NCBI GenBank assembly: GCA_963925545.1
Contig: CAWUSA010000021.1
Coordinates: 1 to 8,441 of the forward strand
Source: TMED14 sp963925545
GTDB lineage: Bacteria > Bacteroidota > Bacteroidia > Flavobacteriales > Schleiferiaceae
Direction: 5' to 3'
DNA: 8,441 nt
This document shows, piece after piece, positions 1 through 7,503 of the stretch. Within the stretch, counting starts at the first letter, position 1, and every line of letters begins with the position of its first letter. A program made the translations under genes and the position numbers. The notes under the pieces are model-generated. The model ran no database searches and was not told the origin of the DNA. It saw only the letters and a program-made list of their open reading frames with translations.

Positions 1-717
1 CCCTTTTGCATCGCGCACATGCATTCCTTCCCCTTGAAGCCATTGACCCATGGGGCCTTTGGGGTGCTCGTTCATGTCGCCCACAAGGCAGTCAACTTGC
101 TCGCATTGCGATAAAATGCTTTGCATGGCATGCAATCGCCTATGGGGACGAGGGTCGCGTTGGGAAGGTAGGTGCACAAACAGCAAAGTCAGGCTATCGC
201 CACCCTTGCGGCAATAAAAGGTTACCTGCACCGCATCCCTGCTTGGTGACCCCTTCGGTTGCAGCCATGCAACCTGCAAGACTTTGATTCGTTGAGGGTC
301 ATACATCACAGCCACATCAATACCCCTGGCATCTGGGCTATCCTGGTGCAGAATCCAGTGGGACCATGACAATGGCAGTTTGCGCAGCAAGTCAACCATC
401 ACTTCGGCATTTTCAACCTCAGCAAAGGCCATGATTTCAGGTGGACGACCCTGAGAAACAGCCATCAAGCCCTGAGCTAATCGCTGCAGCTTGACGTGGT
501 ATCTCTGACTTCCCCATTGTTTCACACCCTGCGGAGTGAAGGCCTCATCAGCTACGTTAGGCTCATCAATGGTATCAAAGGCATTTTCAAGGTTCCACCA
601 AATCGCATGAATGCTATCCGTGGATTGCGCGAGCATGACATGGCCTGAAAACAGACCTAAAACAAGAAATACCATCCATTGCATGGCGCAAATGACGCCA
701 AGCATCAGGGTTGGCAT
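1..717 (-). CDS. Secreted endonuclease/exonuclease/phosphatase (EEP) family protein, 3' end cut by window edge
   Basis: The minus strand is open from an ATG at 717 to the left edge, giving 239 residues with no stop. Residues 1-31 form a hydrophobic leader ending in MLAQ, which suggests export; it lacks a clear basic n-region, so M12 or M15 could also be the start. The remainder carries EEP-fold blocks in order: WNLENAFD (Asn42), AFAEVEN (Glu100, the expected metal ligand), DARGIDVAVMYDP (129-141), VHLPSQRDP (His182) and VGDMNEHP (Asp214, Asn216). The C-terminal Asp-His pair expected in this family lies beyond the window, so about 100 residues are probably missing. Family members hydrolyse phosphodiesters of nucleic acids, phospholipids or inositol phosphates; the substrate cannot be read from the sequence. 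It starts 20 nt after the yidC stop and is probably cotranscribed with it. No Shine-Dalgarno sequence is evident. Confidence 0.85.
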   Translation of the reverse strand, partial: MPTLMLGVICAMQWMVFLVLGLFSGHVMLAQSTDSIHAIWWNLENAFDTIDEPNVADEAFTPQGVKQWGSQRYHVKLQRLAQGLMAVSQGRPPEIMAFAEVENAEVMVDLLRKLPLSWSHWILHQDSPDARGIDVAVMYDPQRIKVLQVAWLQPKGSPSRDAVQVTFYCRKGGDSLTLLFVHLPSQRDPRPHRRLHAMQSILSQCEQVDCLVGDMNEHPKGPMGQWLQGEGMHVRDAKG

Positions 718-737
718 GACGCATGAAACGCTTTTGC

Positions 738-2540
738 TTACTTCATGCGACGCGTCCGGCGATTGCCTTCCGTCTGCTGCTCCAGCATGGACTCCATCTT
801 GCTGGCAAATTTAGATTTGCGGCCTCCCTTTGCTTTGGTGACCTCAATCTTCGCGCGAATGGCGTCTTCATTGATGAAGAATTTGCGAATGGCCCACTGC
901 TGACCAAAGACCAAGATATTGGACAAGAAATAATAGTAAGACAAGCCAGACGAATAACTATTGAACCACACCAAAAGCATGACTGGCATCAAGTACTGGA
1001 TGACTTTCATCTGCTGCTGCATCATGCTATTGCCAGCTGTGCTGCCTGCAGACATTTGGTTATTCATCTTTGTGTACATGAATGTGGATATTGCCATCAA
1101 GATGGTGAAGAGGCTAACGTGATCACCATAAAATGGGATGTTCATTGGCAATTCCATGATGGAATCATAAGAACTCAAATCATCCGCCCACAAAAAGGCC
1201 TGCTGTCGCAACTCAAAACTTGCTGGAAAAAAACGGAACAATGCAATCAAAATTGGCAAGCCCAATAACTGAGGCAAGCAACCTCCCAGCGGATTAACCC
1301 CTGTCTTCTGGTACAAGGCCATGGTCTCCTGTTGCTTTTTGGAATCACCCTTATCTGGGTATTTCTCTGCAATGGCATCCATCTCCGGCTTCAGAACACG
1401 CATCTTCGCCATGGATTTGTAGGAAGCAAACGTCAAAGGCGAAAGAATGCCCTTGAAAAAGAGTGCCATGACAAAAATGATGAGGCCATAACCCAAGCCA
1501 AGCCCTTCCAAATAGCGGAAGAAGGGCACTACAACGCCCTTAGAAATCCAACCAAAAATGCCCCATCCAAATGGAATGATGTTGCCAAATGTCTCATCCA
1601 CCTCGCGCAGCATGTCATACTGGTTTGGGATATGCACCCATAAACCTGATGCGCGAATTTCGCCATTGACCGCAGCTAGACTAACTTTAGAACGGAATGC
1701 CCTGGTCCGTGTTGAATCGTTTTGAATCGGTGTTTCTGTGCGCAAATCAACCTGCGTGAAATGCTGGTCACAGGTAAAAATGCTTGAAAAGAACTGTTGC
1801 TTGTGAGCAACCCAAGACACATTGCTTGCGCTCTCCTGATCGTCACGACCATCACTCAAGGATGATTCATCGCCTTCAGAAGCTTCCCAATAATACGTGG
1901 TGGTTGTAGTCACCTCTTGACTAAAGGCCTTTTCATGGCGAATGCCATCTTGGAACCATGTGAGATCCAATGACCCTTCATTAGGAGACACCAGTGACCA
2001 TGCCAAACCATAGCTATCGCCTAATTCAAATGTCCATGTGGTTTCACCTTGGGTAAGGTTGAGGTGATTGCCTTGGTGATCTGCCACAAACAGGCCCTCA
2101 TTGGCTCCGCCTAGTCGCTGCTGGCGATTGACTAGCATCAGGGGATTCCCCAAGTAATCTTTCTGATCCTTCACCTGAACCTCCACCATTTGAGCGCCGT
2201 CATTGGTGAAGACGTAGCGAACCACGTCATTTTCTAAGGTGTATTCCTCAATAACTATGTCAGCTTGAGCGACTGCCTCATTCGACACGAAATCTTGACC
2301 TTGAAGGCTTGCAACATCTGATCTTGATTCGCTGGCTTCAGCCGATATGCCCTGATCGGTTACCGGTAGTGCGGCATCACTGATAGCCACTGGCTCTTCA
2401 ACGGCAACAACCTGCTCAGCAACGACCGGCTCATCAGGCAGGTTCTCTCCAGCCCACCAAGTGTAGGCCATGAAAATGACGCCAATTAAAATAAAACCGA
2501 TGATTTGATTTCGGTCAAATCCTTGCTTTTCCTCCATCAT
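738..2540 (-). CDS. yidC: Membrane protein insertase YidC (Oxa1 family), 600 aa
   Basis: YidC inserts and folds inner-membrane proteins, alone or with SecYEG. The sequence shows an N-terminal membrane segment at about residues 12-28 after DRNQIIGF, an acidic Val/Ala-rich linker (about 31-95), and a large periplasmic domain (about 96-320) ending near VSWVAHKQQFF (241-251). The conserved five-helix insertase core follows (about 335-555). It includes a GILSPLT helix (364-370), the cytoplasmic SMAKMRVLKPE stretch (376-386), the NPLGGCLPQ block (416-424) and the SGLSYYYFLSN helix (531-541). The groove position that is Arg366 in E. coli aligns with Lys363 here, a basic substitution I associate with this phylum. 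The tail (about 562-600) is strongly basic (KGGRKSK, RRTRRMK) and fits ribosome contact. The length matches Bacteroidota YidC. The start ATG shares one base with the pyrG stop (TAATG); a second ATG follows immediately, so M2 is an alternative start. Confidence 0.97.
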   Translation of the reverse strand: MMEEKQGFDRNQIIGFILIGVIFMAYTWWAGENLPDEPVVAEQVVAVEEPVAISDAALPVTDQGISAEASESRSDVASLQGQDFVSNEAVAQADIVIEEYTLENDVVRYVFTNDGAQMVEVQVKDQKDYLGNPLMLVNRQQRLGGANEGLFVADHQGNHLNLTQGETTWTFELGDSYGLAWSLVSPNEGSLDLTWFQDGIRHEKAFSQEVTTTTTYYWEASEGDESSLSDGRDDQESASNVSWVAHKQQFFSSIFTCDQHFTQVDLRTETPIQNDSTRTRAFRSKVSLAAVNGEIRASGLWVHIPNQYDMLREVDETFGNIIPFGWGIFGWISKGVVVPFFRYLEGLGLGYGLIIFVMALFFKGILSPLTFASYKSMAKMRVLKPEMDAIAEKYPDKGDSKKQQETMALYQKTGVNPLGGCLPQLLGLPILIALFRFFPASFELRQQAFLWADDLSSYDSIMELPMNIPFYGDHVSLFTILMAISTFMYTKMNNQMSAGSTAGNSMMQQQMKVIQYLMPVMLLVWFNSYSSGLSYYYFLSNILVFGQQWAIRKFFINEDAIRAKIEVTKAKGGRKSKFASKMESMLEQQTEGNRRTRRMK

Positions 2541-4153
2541 TATTTGTTGTTATACGTCTTTGCTGCCTTGATAAAGGCAACAAACAGTGGATGTGGGTTG
2601 ACCACAGTGGATTGGTATTCTGGATGAAATTGAACAGCCAAGAACCATGGATGGTCAGGGACTTCAATGATCTCTACCAAGCCAGTTTGTGGATTAATTC
2701 CTGATGCTTGCATGCCAGCTGAAGCCAAATCTTCGAGGTAGGCATTGTTGAATTCATAGCGATGGCGGTGGCGCTCACTGATGGAGTCCTTGCCATAAAT
2801 CTCCTTAGCACGTGACCCTTCTGATAAAACGCAATCACAAGCACCCAATCGCATGGTTCCACCCATGTTCGTTACTTGCTTTTGCTCAGACATCAGGCCA
2901 ATGACTGGTTGTGCACAGTCCGGTTCAACCTCACTGGAATTCGCTCCCTTGAGCTGTAAAACGTTGCGACTGTACTCAATAACTGCAGCCTGCATTCCAA
3001 AGCAGATGCCCAAGAATGGAATGCCCTCCTCGCGTGCAATACGCACTGCCTCAATTTTACCTTCAAAGCCTCTGGAACCAAAACCAGGCGCTACAAGCAC
3101 CGCATCCAAACCTCTCAGGTTTTCGCCTGCGTTGTCCACACTCAATGCTTCAGAATGGATCCAACGCACATTCACCTTTACCTCATTTCGAGCGCCTGCA
3201 TGAATCATGGACTCAGTGATGGACTTGTACGAATCGTGCAATTCCACATATTTGCCAATCAAACCAATTTCAATCTGTGATTTAGGCTCCATCACACGGT
3301 CAACAAAGTTTTGCCAATCACGCATATCAGGCTTGATTTCAGCCGAGAGACCCAACTTACTCAACACCACGGCGTCCATGTCTTGCTCATGCAATTTCAT
3401 AGGCACCTCATAAATGCTTTTCGCATCCAATGACTCAATGACCGCATTAGGGGTCACATTGCAAAACAAGGCCAATTTTTCCCTGACCGATGCATCCAAT
3501 GCGTACTCAGATCGGCAAACCAAAATGTCAGGCTGAACCCCATTTTCCTGCAAGGTTTTCACAGAATGCTGAGTTGGTTTGGTTTTCAATTCACCGGTGA
3601 CGCGGAGGTAGGGGATCAACGTCAAGTGGATGCAGACACAATGTCCTTCAAGTTCCCAGCGGAGTTGACGAACTGCTTCAATGTATGGCAAGGCCTCGAT
3701 ATCTCCAACTGTGCCTCCAATTTCTGTGATCACAATGTCATAATCGCCGCTTTGACCAAGCAGTTGCATTCGATGCTTGATTTCATCGGTGATATGGGGA
3801 ATCACTTGAACGGTCTTACCAAGGAAATCACCACGACGCTCCTTGTCGATGACCGATTGGTACACGCGACCAGTGGTGACATTGTTTGCCTGCGATGTGG
3901 GTTGATTGAGAAAACGTTCGTAATGACCTAGGTCTAAATCGGTTTCAGCGCCGTCATTAGTCACATAGCACTCCCCATGCTCATAGGGGTTGAGCGTACC
4001 TGGGTCGATGTTGATGTAGGGGTCAAATTTTTGAATAGTGACCCGGTAGCCCCTTGCCTGAAGGAGGGTTCCCAATGAAGACCCAACGATTCCCTTACCG
4101 AGAGAAGAGGTTACGCCGCCTGTGACAAAGATGTATTTCGCGTTAGAAGCCAT
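2540..4153 (-). CDS. pyrG: CTP synthase (glutamine-hydrolysing), 537 aa
   Basis: PyrG makes CTP from UTP, ATP and glutamine, the last step of de novo pyrimidine nucleotide synthesis, in the cytosol. The N-terminal synthetase domain (about 1-275) has the P-loop GGVTSSLGKG (12-21), QKFDPYINIDPGT (41-53), EHGECYVTNDGAETDLDLGHYERF (58-81), EIGGTVGDIE (144-153) and GELKTKPTQHS (187-197). The C-terminal class I glutamine amidotransferase domain (about 295-535) has the oxyanion loop APGFGSRG (355-362), the nucleophile Cys384 in LGICFGMQ, and the His510/Glu512 pair in QFHPEY. All catalytic landmarks are present and the length is normal. The ATG lies 30 nt after the receptor stop and has no Shine-Dalgarno sequence, only an A/T-rich leader. 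The stop overlaps the yidC start by one base, so translation is probably coupled. The pyrG-yidC order recurs in Bacteroidota. Confidence 0.98.
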   Translation of the reverse strand: MASNAKYIFVTGGVTSSLGKGIVGSSLGTLLQARGYRVTIQKFDPYINIDPGTLNPYEHGECYVTNDGAETDLDLGHYERFLNQPTSQANNVTTGRVYQSVIDKERRGDFLGKTVQVIPHITDEIKHRMQLLGQSGDYDIVITEIGGTVGDIEALPYIEAVRQLRWELEGHCVCIHLTLIPYLRVTGELKTKPTQHSVKTLQENGVQPDILVCRSEYALDASVREKLALFCNVTPNAVIESLDAKSIYEVPMKLHEQDMDAVVLSKLGLSAEIKPDMRDWQNFVDRVMEPKSQIEIGLIGKYVELHDSYKSITESMIHAGARNEVKVNVRWIHSEALSVDNAGENLRGLDAVLVAPGFGSRGFEGKIEAVRIAREEGIPFLGICFGMQAAVIEYSRNVLQLKGANSSEVEPDCAQPVIGLMSEQKQVTNMGGTMRLGACDCVLSEGSRAKEIYGKDSISERHRHRYEFNNAYLEDLASAGMQASGINPQTGLVEIIEVPDHPWFLAVQFHPEYQSTVVNPHPLFVAFIKAAKTYNNK

Positions 4154-4170
4154 TTGAAATTAGGTTCCAG

Positions 4171-4201
4171 CAAAAGTAGGTTATTAGAAGGCGTAGCCCA
4201 A
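4171..4201 (-). promoter_or_regulatory. Candidate Bacteroidota-type promoter for pyrG-yidC
   Basis: On the minus strand, TACTTTTG (4178 down to 4171) matches the TAnnTTTG -7 consensus of the Bacteroidota primary sigma factor at every fixed position. A TTG at 4201-4199 sits 20 nt upstream, within the usual spacing of the -33 element. The -33 element lies inside the last codons of the receptor gene and the -7 element in the 30-nt gap. Transcription would start roughly 10-13 nt before the pyrG ATG, leaving a very short leader. The match is seen in the sequence; promoter activity is inferred. A chance match is possible in so small a motif, but the position is right. Confidence 0.5.
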
Positions 4202-6505
4202 CATCAAAGTGGGCATGATTGGCAATTGATTTACCCGCTCTGCCTTTGGGGTATCATAGTAGAAAATATTGGCACGGTTGTATACATTGGTTGCGGCAAA
4301 CGACAGATCCAAGACTTGGTGATTGGCCATCTTCCATGACTTACTGATGGTGACATCCATGCGGTGGTAGTCAGGCAAGCGTTGACTGTTCAAGCCCCCG
4401 TAAAGGATGCCCATTTGGCCATTGCTTCGTGGGTAGGTGTAGTCCACGTAGGGCTGTCCATCAGGCTCCGTGAATGGCAGAAGCTCGTAGTAGCCCTTGA
4501 TGGGTGTAAAGGGGAAGCCTGAGCCATAGTTCCACCGAAGGTTGAACACCCAGTCCTTGTCCGTCGTGTAGGATACAACCATGTTGGCATTGTGGCGGCG
4601 ATCATAATGTGGGGGGTAGTCAACCACGCCATCAAAACGGGTCACCTTGCCATAGGAGTAGACAGTCCACAGGTACCAATGCTTGTCTTCATAGGTTAGA
4701 AGAAAATCTAAGCCCTTGGCCATACCTGATTCCACAATGAAATCTTTTTTAAGCAATTCAGGCTCGTCATCATAGGCAGGGATGTCATCGTAAATCTTGT
4801 ATCGGTTGATATTAGTGATCTGATTGAAGCGCTTCGCGTAGGCTTCAACTTCCAAGGTCCATCGATCGGTCAAATTGGTCTCCATCCCAAGCACCAAATG
4901 ATCAGCTGTTTGCAGCTTATTGCGGAGCAACTGCCCATCAAACTGTGAAGGCAAATCAGTATCACCGCTGAGGAAGCCATAAAATAAGTTGACCACATCT
5001 CGATCAGAATTGGCAGCAACCAAGTTCTGTGAGTACTTGCCTGCAGATGCCTTCAATCTGAAATTCTCTGTTACATTCACTTTAGCGCCCAATCGAGGCT
5101 CCACGCGAGTAATGGCTAACGATCCGTAGTTATGGATGCGAAGTCCCGGCTGAATCAGCCATCGACCAATTTCCATCTTGTAATCCATGTAGGCAGCCAA
5201 CTCAGGAGTGTTTTGCAGCTGCTGAAATTGGCGACCAACGGTATTGGTGTATTGGTAATCCGTGCGGTAGCCAATGAATTCGATACCATACTGAAATTCA
5301 TCGTGATCCCGCAGCAGATAGGTGAAGTCTAGCCCGCCATTGAATCCAGATATCTCACTGTCCCTAGGACGGTTTTCCAACTCCGTACTTTGAATCTTGT
5401 AGCTACTTGTTGCCAAATGCCCTTCGATCAACGTGGCAGATGATGGCGGGACAATCAAAAATTCAGCACCTTGACCCACGGCATGCCAGGAGATAGACTT
5501 GTCGCCTGAAAAGCTAACCGCATCATTGAAGTCAAAGCCATAAATATTGAGCTTGCTTCCACCATCAGCTTCAATCGTGTACTTCATGTACAGGTCCTCA
5601 AACTGGAAAGGAATACCACCATACTGGGTGGATGCATGGGGGTAGATGTATGGTGCAACCTTATCCAGATAGGACTTCTTTGTGGAAATCAGCAAGGAAC
5701 TGGGCGCCAGACCTTGATCATTGGCCTCGCCGATGGGTAATTCCAACAGCAACTTTGCCATGTAGGTTGAGGCTGTCACCTTACCTGCAATGCGTTCGCG
5801 GTTACCTGTACGGGTTTTGATGTCCATCACCGAGGAGGTCCTACCGCCATATTTGGCTCCGAATCCCGCCGTGTAAATGTCTGCCTTTTGCAAAATATCT
5901 GTGTCAAATACGGAGAAAAACCCAATGCTGTGAAAGGGGTTGTAGAGTATCATCCCATCGAGCTTAATAAGGTTTTGAATGGGTGCGCCGCCGCGGATGT
6001 ACAATTGGCCACCTTGGTCACCTGTCGTAATGACACCGGGCAAAACTTGCAAAGCGCGAACCAAATCAGGCTCACCGCCAATGGAAAAGGTGCCAATAGT
6101 TTTAGGGCTCAATTGAATCGATGCCGTCGCAACCTTTGTTTGTTGCTCTTGCCGTTTAGCATTCACTACAACACCAACCAATTCAATGGTGGACTCTTCC
6201 ATCAGGAAACGCTCAAAACTGGCACGTGCATATTTCACATCAACCTTACGGGTTTGTTTGGCATAGCCAACCCGCAGCACCTCTATGGTTTGTTGGCCGA
6301 CAGGCGCATCATTGATCTGGAAAAAGCCATCACCATTGGTGAAGACTTTTAAGTCATGTCCCTGCAGCTGGACTTCCGCATACTCTAATGGCACTTGGCT
6401 TCCTCTCTCAAGCACATAACCGCGAATAGTTGAGGCCTGACCCATGACCTGCATGGCCATGAGCATTGTTAGGCAATTAAGCCAGAATCTTGAAGAGTAA
6501 TTCAT
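4184..6505 (-). CDS. TonB-dependent outer-membrane receptor with N-terminal carboxypeptidase-regulatory-like domain, 773 aa
   Basis: This is an outer-membrane transporter energised by TonB-ExbBD; the substrate is unknown. I chose the ATG at 6505 because a clean signal peptide follows (MNYSSRFWLNCLTM to VMGQA, residues 1-24). The frame stays open to an ATG at 6631, but the extra 42 residues lie wholly inside holA and would bury the signal peptide. Residues about 25-103 form a beta-sandwich regulatory-like domain (STIRGYVLERG, GYAKQTRKVDV). The plug follows (about 130-235): EPDLVRALQVLPGV, QLYIRGGAPIQNLIKLDG and GFGAKYGGRTSSVMDIKT. The rest is a 22-strand-type barrel with an LPDYHRMDVTISK strand near the end. 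It finishes in MLGYAF, with the terminal aromatic residue used for Bam recognition. No TonB box is obvious and no SusD lipoprotein gene is adjacent, so it is not a Sus-type pair. It overlaps the holA 3' end by 29 nt in another frame. Confidence 0.92.
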   Translation of the reverse strand: MNYSSRFWLNCLTMLMAMQVMGQASTIRGYVLERGSQVPLEYAEVQLQGHDLKVFTNGDGFFQINDAPVGQQTIEVLRVGYAKQTRKVDVKYARASFERFLMEESTIELVGVVVNAKRQEQQTKVATASIQLSPKTIGTFSIGGEPDLVRALQVLPGVITTGDQGGQLYIRGGAPIQNLIKLDGMILYNPFHSIGFFSVFDTDILQKADIYTAGFGAKYGGRTSSVMDIKTRTGNRERIAGKVTASTYMAKLLLELPIGEANDQGLAPSSLLISTKKSYLDKVAPYIYPHASTQYGGIPFQFEDLYMKYTIEADGGSKLNIYGFDFNDAVSFSGDKSISWHAVGQGAEFLIVPPSSATLIEGHLATSSYKIQSTELENRPRDSEISGFNGGLDFTYLLRDHDEFQYGIEFIGYRTDYQYTNTVGRQFQQLQNTPELAAYMDYKMEIGRWLIQPGLRIHNYGSLAITRVEPRLGAKVNVTENFRLKASAGKYSQNLVAANSDRDVVNLFYGFLSGDTDLPSQFDGQLLRNKLQTADHLVLGMETNLTDRWTLEVEAYAKRFNQITNINRYKIYDDIPAYDDEPELLKKDFIVESGMAKGLDFLLTYEDKHWYLWTVYSYGKVTRFDGVVDYPPHYDRRHNANMVVSYTTDKDWVFNLRWNYGSGFPFTPIKGYYELLPFTEPDGQPYVDYTYPRSNGQMGILYGGLNSQRLPDYHRMDVTISKSWKMANHQVLDLSFAATNVYNRANIFYYDTPKAERVNQLPIMPTLMLGYAF

Positions 6506-7490
6506 GTAAAATGCTTGAATCATTGAGGTGTGGAGCGCCCATGCCCTTGGATTGGCCATCAGCGGTGCGAAGGTAACCGATGATACGCTGTAATTTTGCC
6601 TGAGTATAATTCTGAGCAACCAATGCCACATCCCTCAGAGCCCACTCAGACATATTCAATGCCTTACAGGCGTGACTGGGTTGTTTGTTTGTTAAACTAC
6701 TGTAGGCATAAGCTTTTGAAAAAGTTGAGTATAGCAAGCCTGTGGTCAGCACCAACGGCTGCTCCTTGCTGTTTCTAGCCATGCTCTTTGCGATGCGGTA
6801 AACCTTGGGGTGATCTTTCGCTGCCAAGGCCTTGATCAATTCAAAATTGTTGTACGTCTTACTGATGCCTGTGTGGCGTTGCACAACATCTGCATCCACT
6901 TTGCCTTCTGCCCCCAAAAGGCCACGGTATTTCTCAAGCTCCATGCGTACCCGACTCAATTTACTACCCATGCTCTCTGCCATCAAAGCAGCGGCCTTGG
7001 GGCTGATATTCAAATCCAATAAACGGGCTTGATTGGCTATCCATGTTGGTAATTGGTGGTCTGCAATGGCTTTGGTCTCTACATAAACAGCTTGTTCACC
7101 AGCCTGCTTCAATGCCTTGTATAGGGCGCGGCGTTTGTCCAATTTTTTTCCGCTGAGGGCAATGGCAAGGATCGTGCTCGGTTGAGATTGCTCCACGTAG
7201 GTTGCTAAATCATCCAAATCTCGCACGTGCTGAGCCTCCTTCACTAAGACCACCGTGTATTCAGCCATCATGGGGTAGCGTTTTGCCTCAGAAGCGATGC
7301 TACTTGCGTCGGTTTCCTTGCCGTACAGGATGCTTAAGTTGAAATCCCTCTCCCCTTCTCCTAAGACATGATCAGCCAGGTGATTCAAGGCCTCATCACC
7401 CACAAAAGGTTCCTCACCACCAAAGACATAAATCTGTCGGTAGCGACCTCGTTTGAGCTCCATCAGCAGTTGATCTCCTTTCGCAATCAT
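6477..7490 (-). CDS. holA: DNA polymerase III subunit delta, 337 aa
   Basis: HolA is the delta subunit of the clamp loader; it opens the beta sliding clamp so that the clamp can be placed on primed DNA. The protein matches the family in order. The N-terminal AAA+-like domain carries YVFGGEEPF (21-29), ERDFNLSILYGKE (47-59), RYPMMAEYTVVLVKEAQ (71-87) and KKLDKR (115-120). A middle helical domain follows (about 145-210, ISPKAAALMAESMG, LSRVRMELEK). The C-terminal collar domain (about 213-337) begins at YNNFELIKAL. No complete Walker A motif is seen, as expected for delta. The length is typical of Bacteroidota. The ATG lies 13 nt after the rlmH stop, which is followed directly by a second in-frame stop (TGA TAG). 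The 3' end overlaps the receptor start. Confidence 0.95.
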   Translation of the reverse strand: MIAKGDQLLMELKRGRYRQIYVFGGEEPFVGDEALNHLADHVLGEGERDFNLSILYGKETDASSIASEAKRYPMMAEYTVVLVKEAQHVRDLDDLATYVEQSQPSTILAIALSGKKLDKRRALYKALKQAGEQAVYVETKAIADHQLPTWIANQARLLDLNISPKAAALMAESMGSKLSRVRMELEKYRGLLGAEGKVDADVVQRHTGISKTYNNFELIKALAAKDHPKVYRIAKSMARNSKEQPLVLTTGLLYSTFSKAYAYSSLTNKQPSHACKALNMSEWALRDVALVAQNYTQAKLQRIIGYLRTADGQSKGMGAPHLNDSSILHELLFKILA

Positions 7491-7503
7491 GTTGGCAAAA
7501 CTA

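Noticed and set aside
723..1268. Long plus-strand open frame (181 codons) opposite yidC
   Set aside because: It lies wholly antisense to the conserved YidC core and its product has no recognisable family; it is a shadow of the yidC codon pattern.
1450..1452. Lys363 replacing the groove arginine of E. coli YidC as a functional defect
   Set aside because: A basic residue is kept and Lys at this position is, to my knowledge, usual in this phylum.
1787..1870. Acidic Ser/Asp-rich stretch in the YidC periplasmic domain as a possible insertion
   Set aside because: The Bacteroidota YidC family has a similar charged loop just before the WVA.KQQFF block, so it is ordinary.
5888..6352. Plus-strand open frame (154 codons) opposite the receptor
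   Set aside because: It is antisense to the plug-coding region of the receptor, with no domain or context of its own.
6506..6631. N-terminal extension of the receptor to an ATG at 6631 (815 aa)
   Set aside because: The added 42 residues lie entirely within the holA coding region and precede a well-formed signal peptide beginning at the 6505 ATG.
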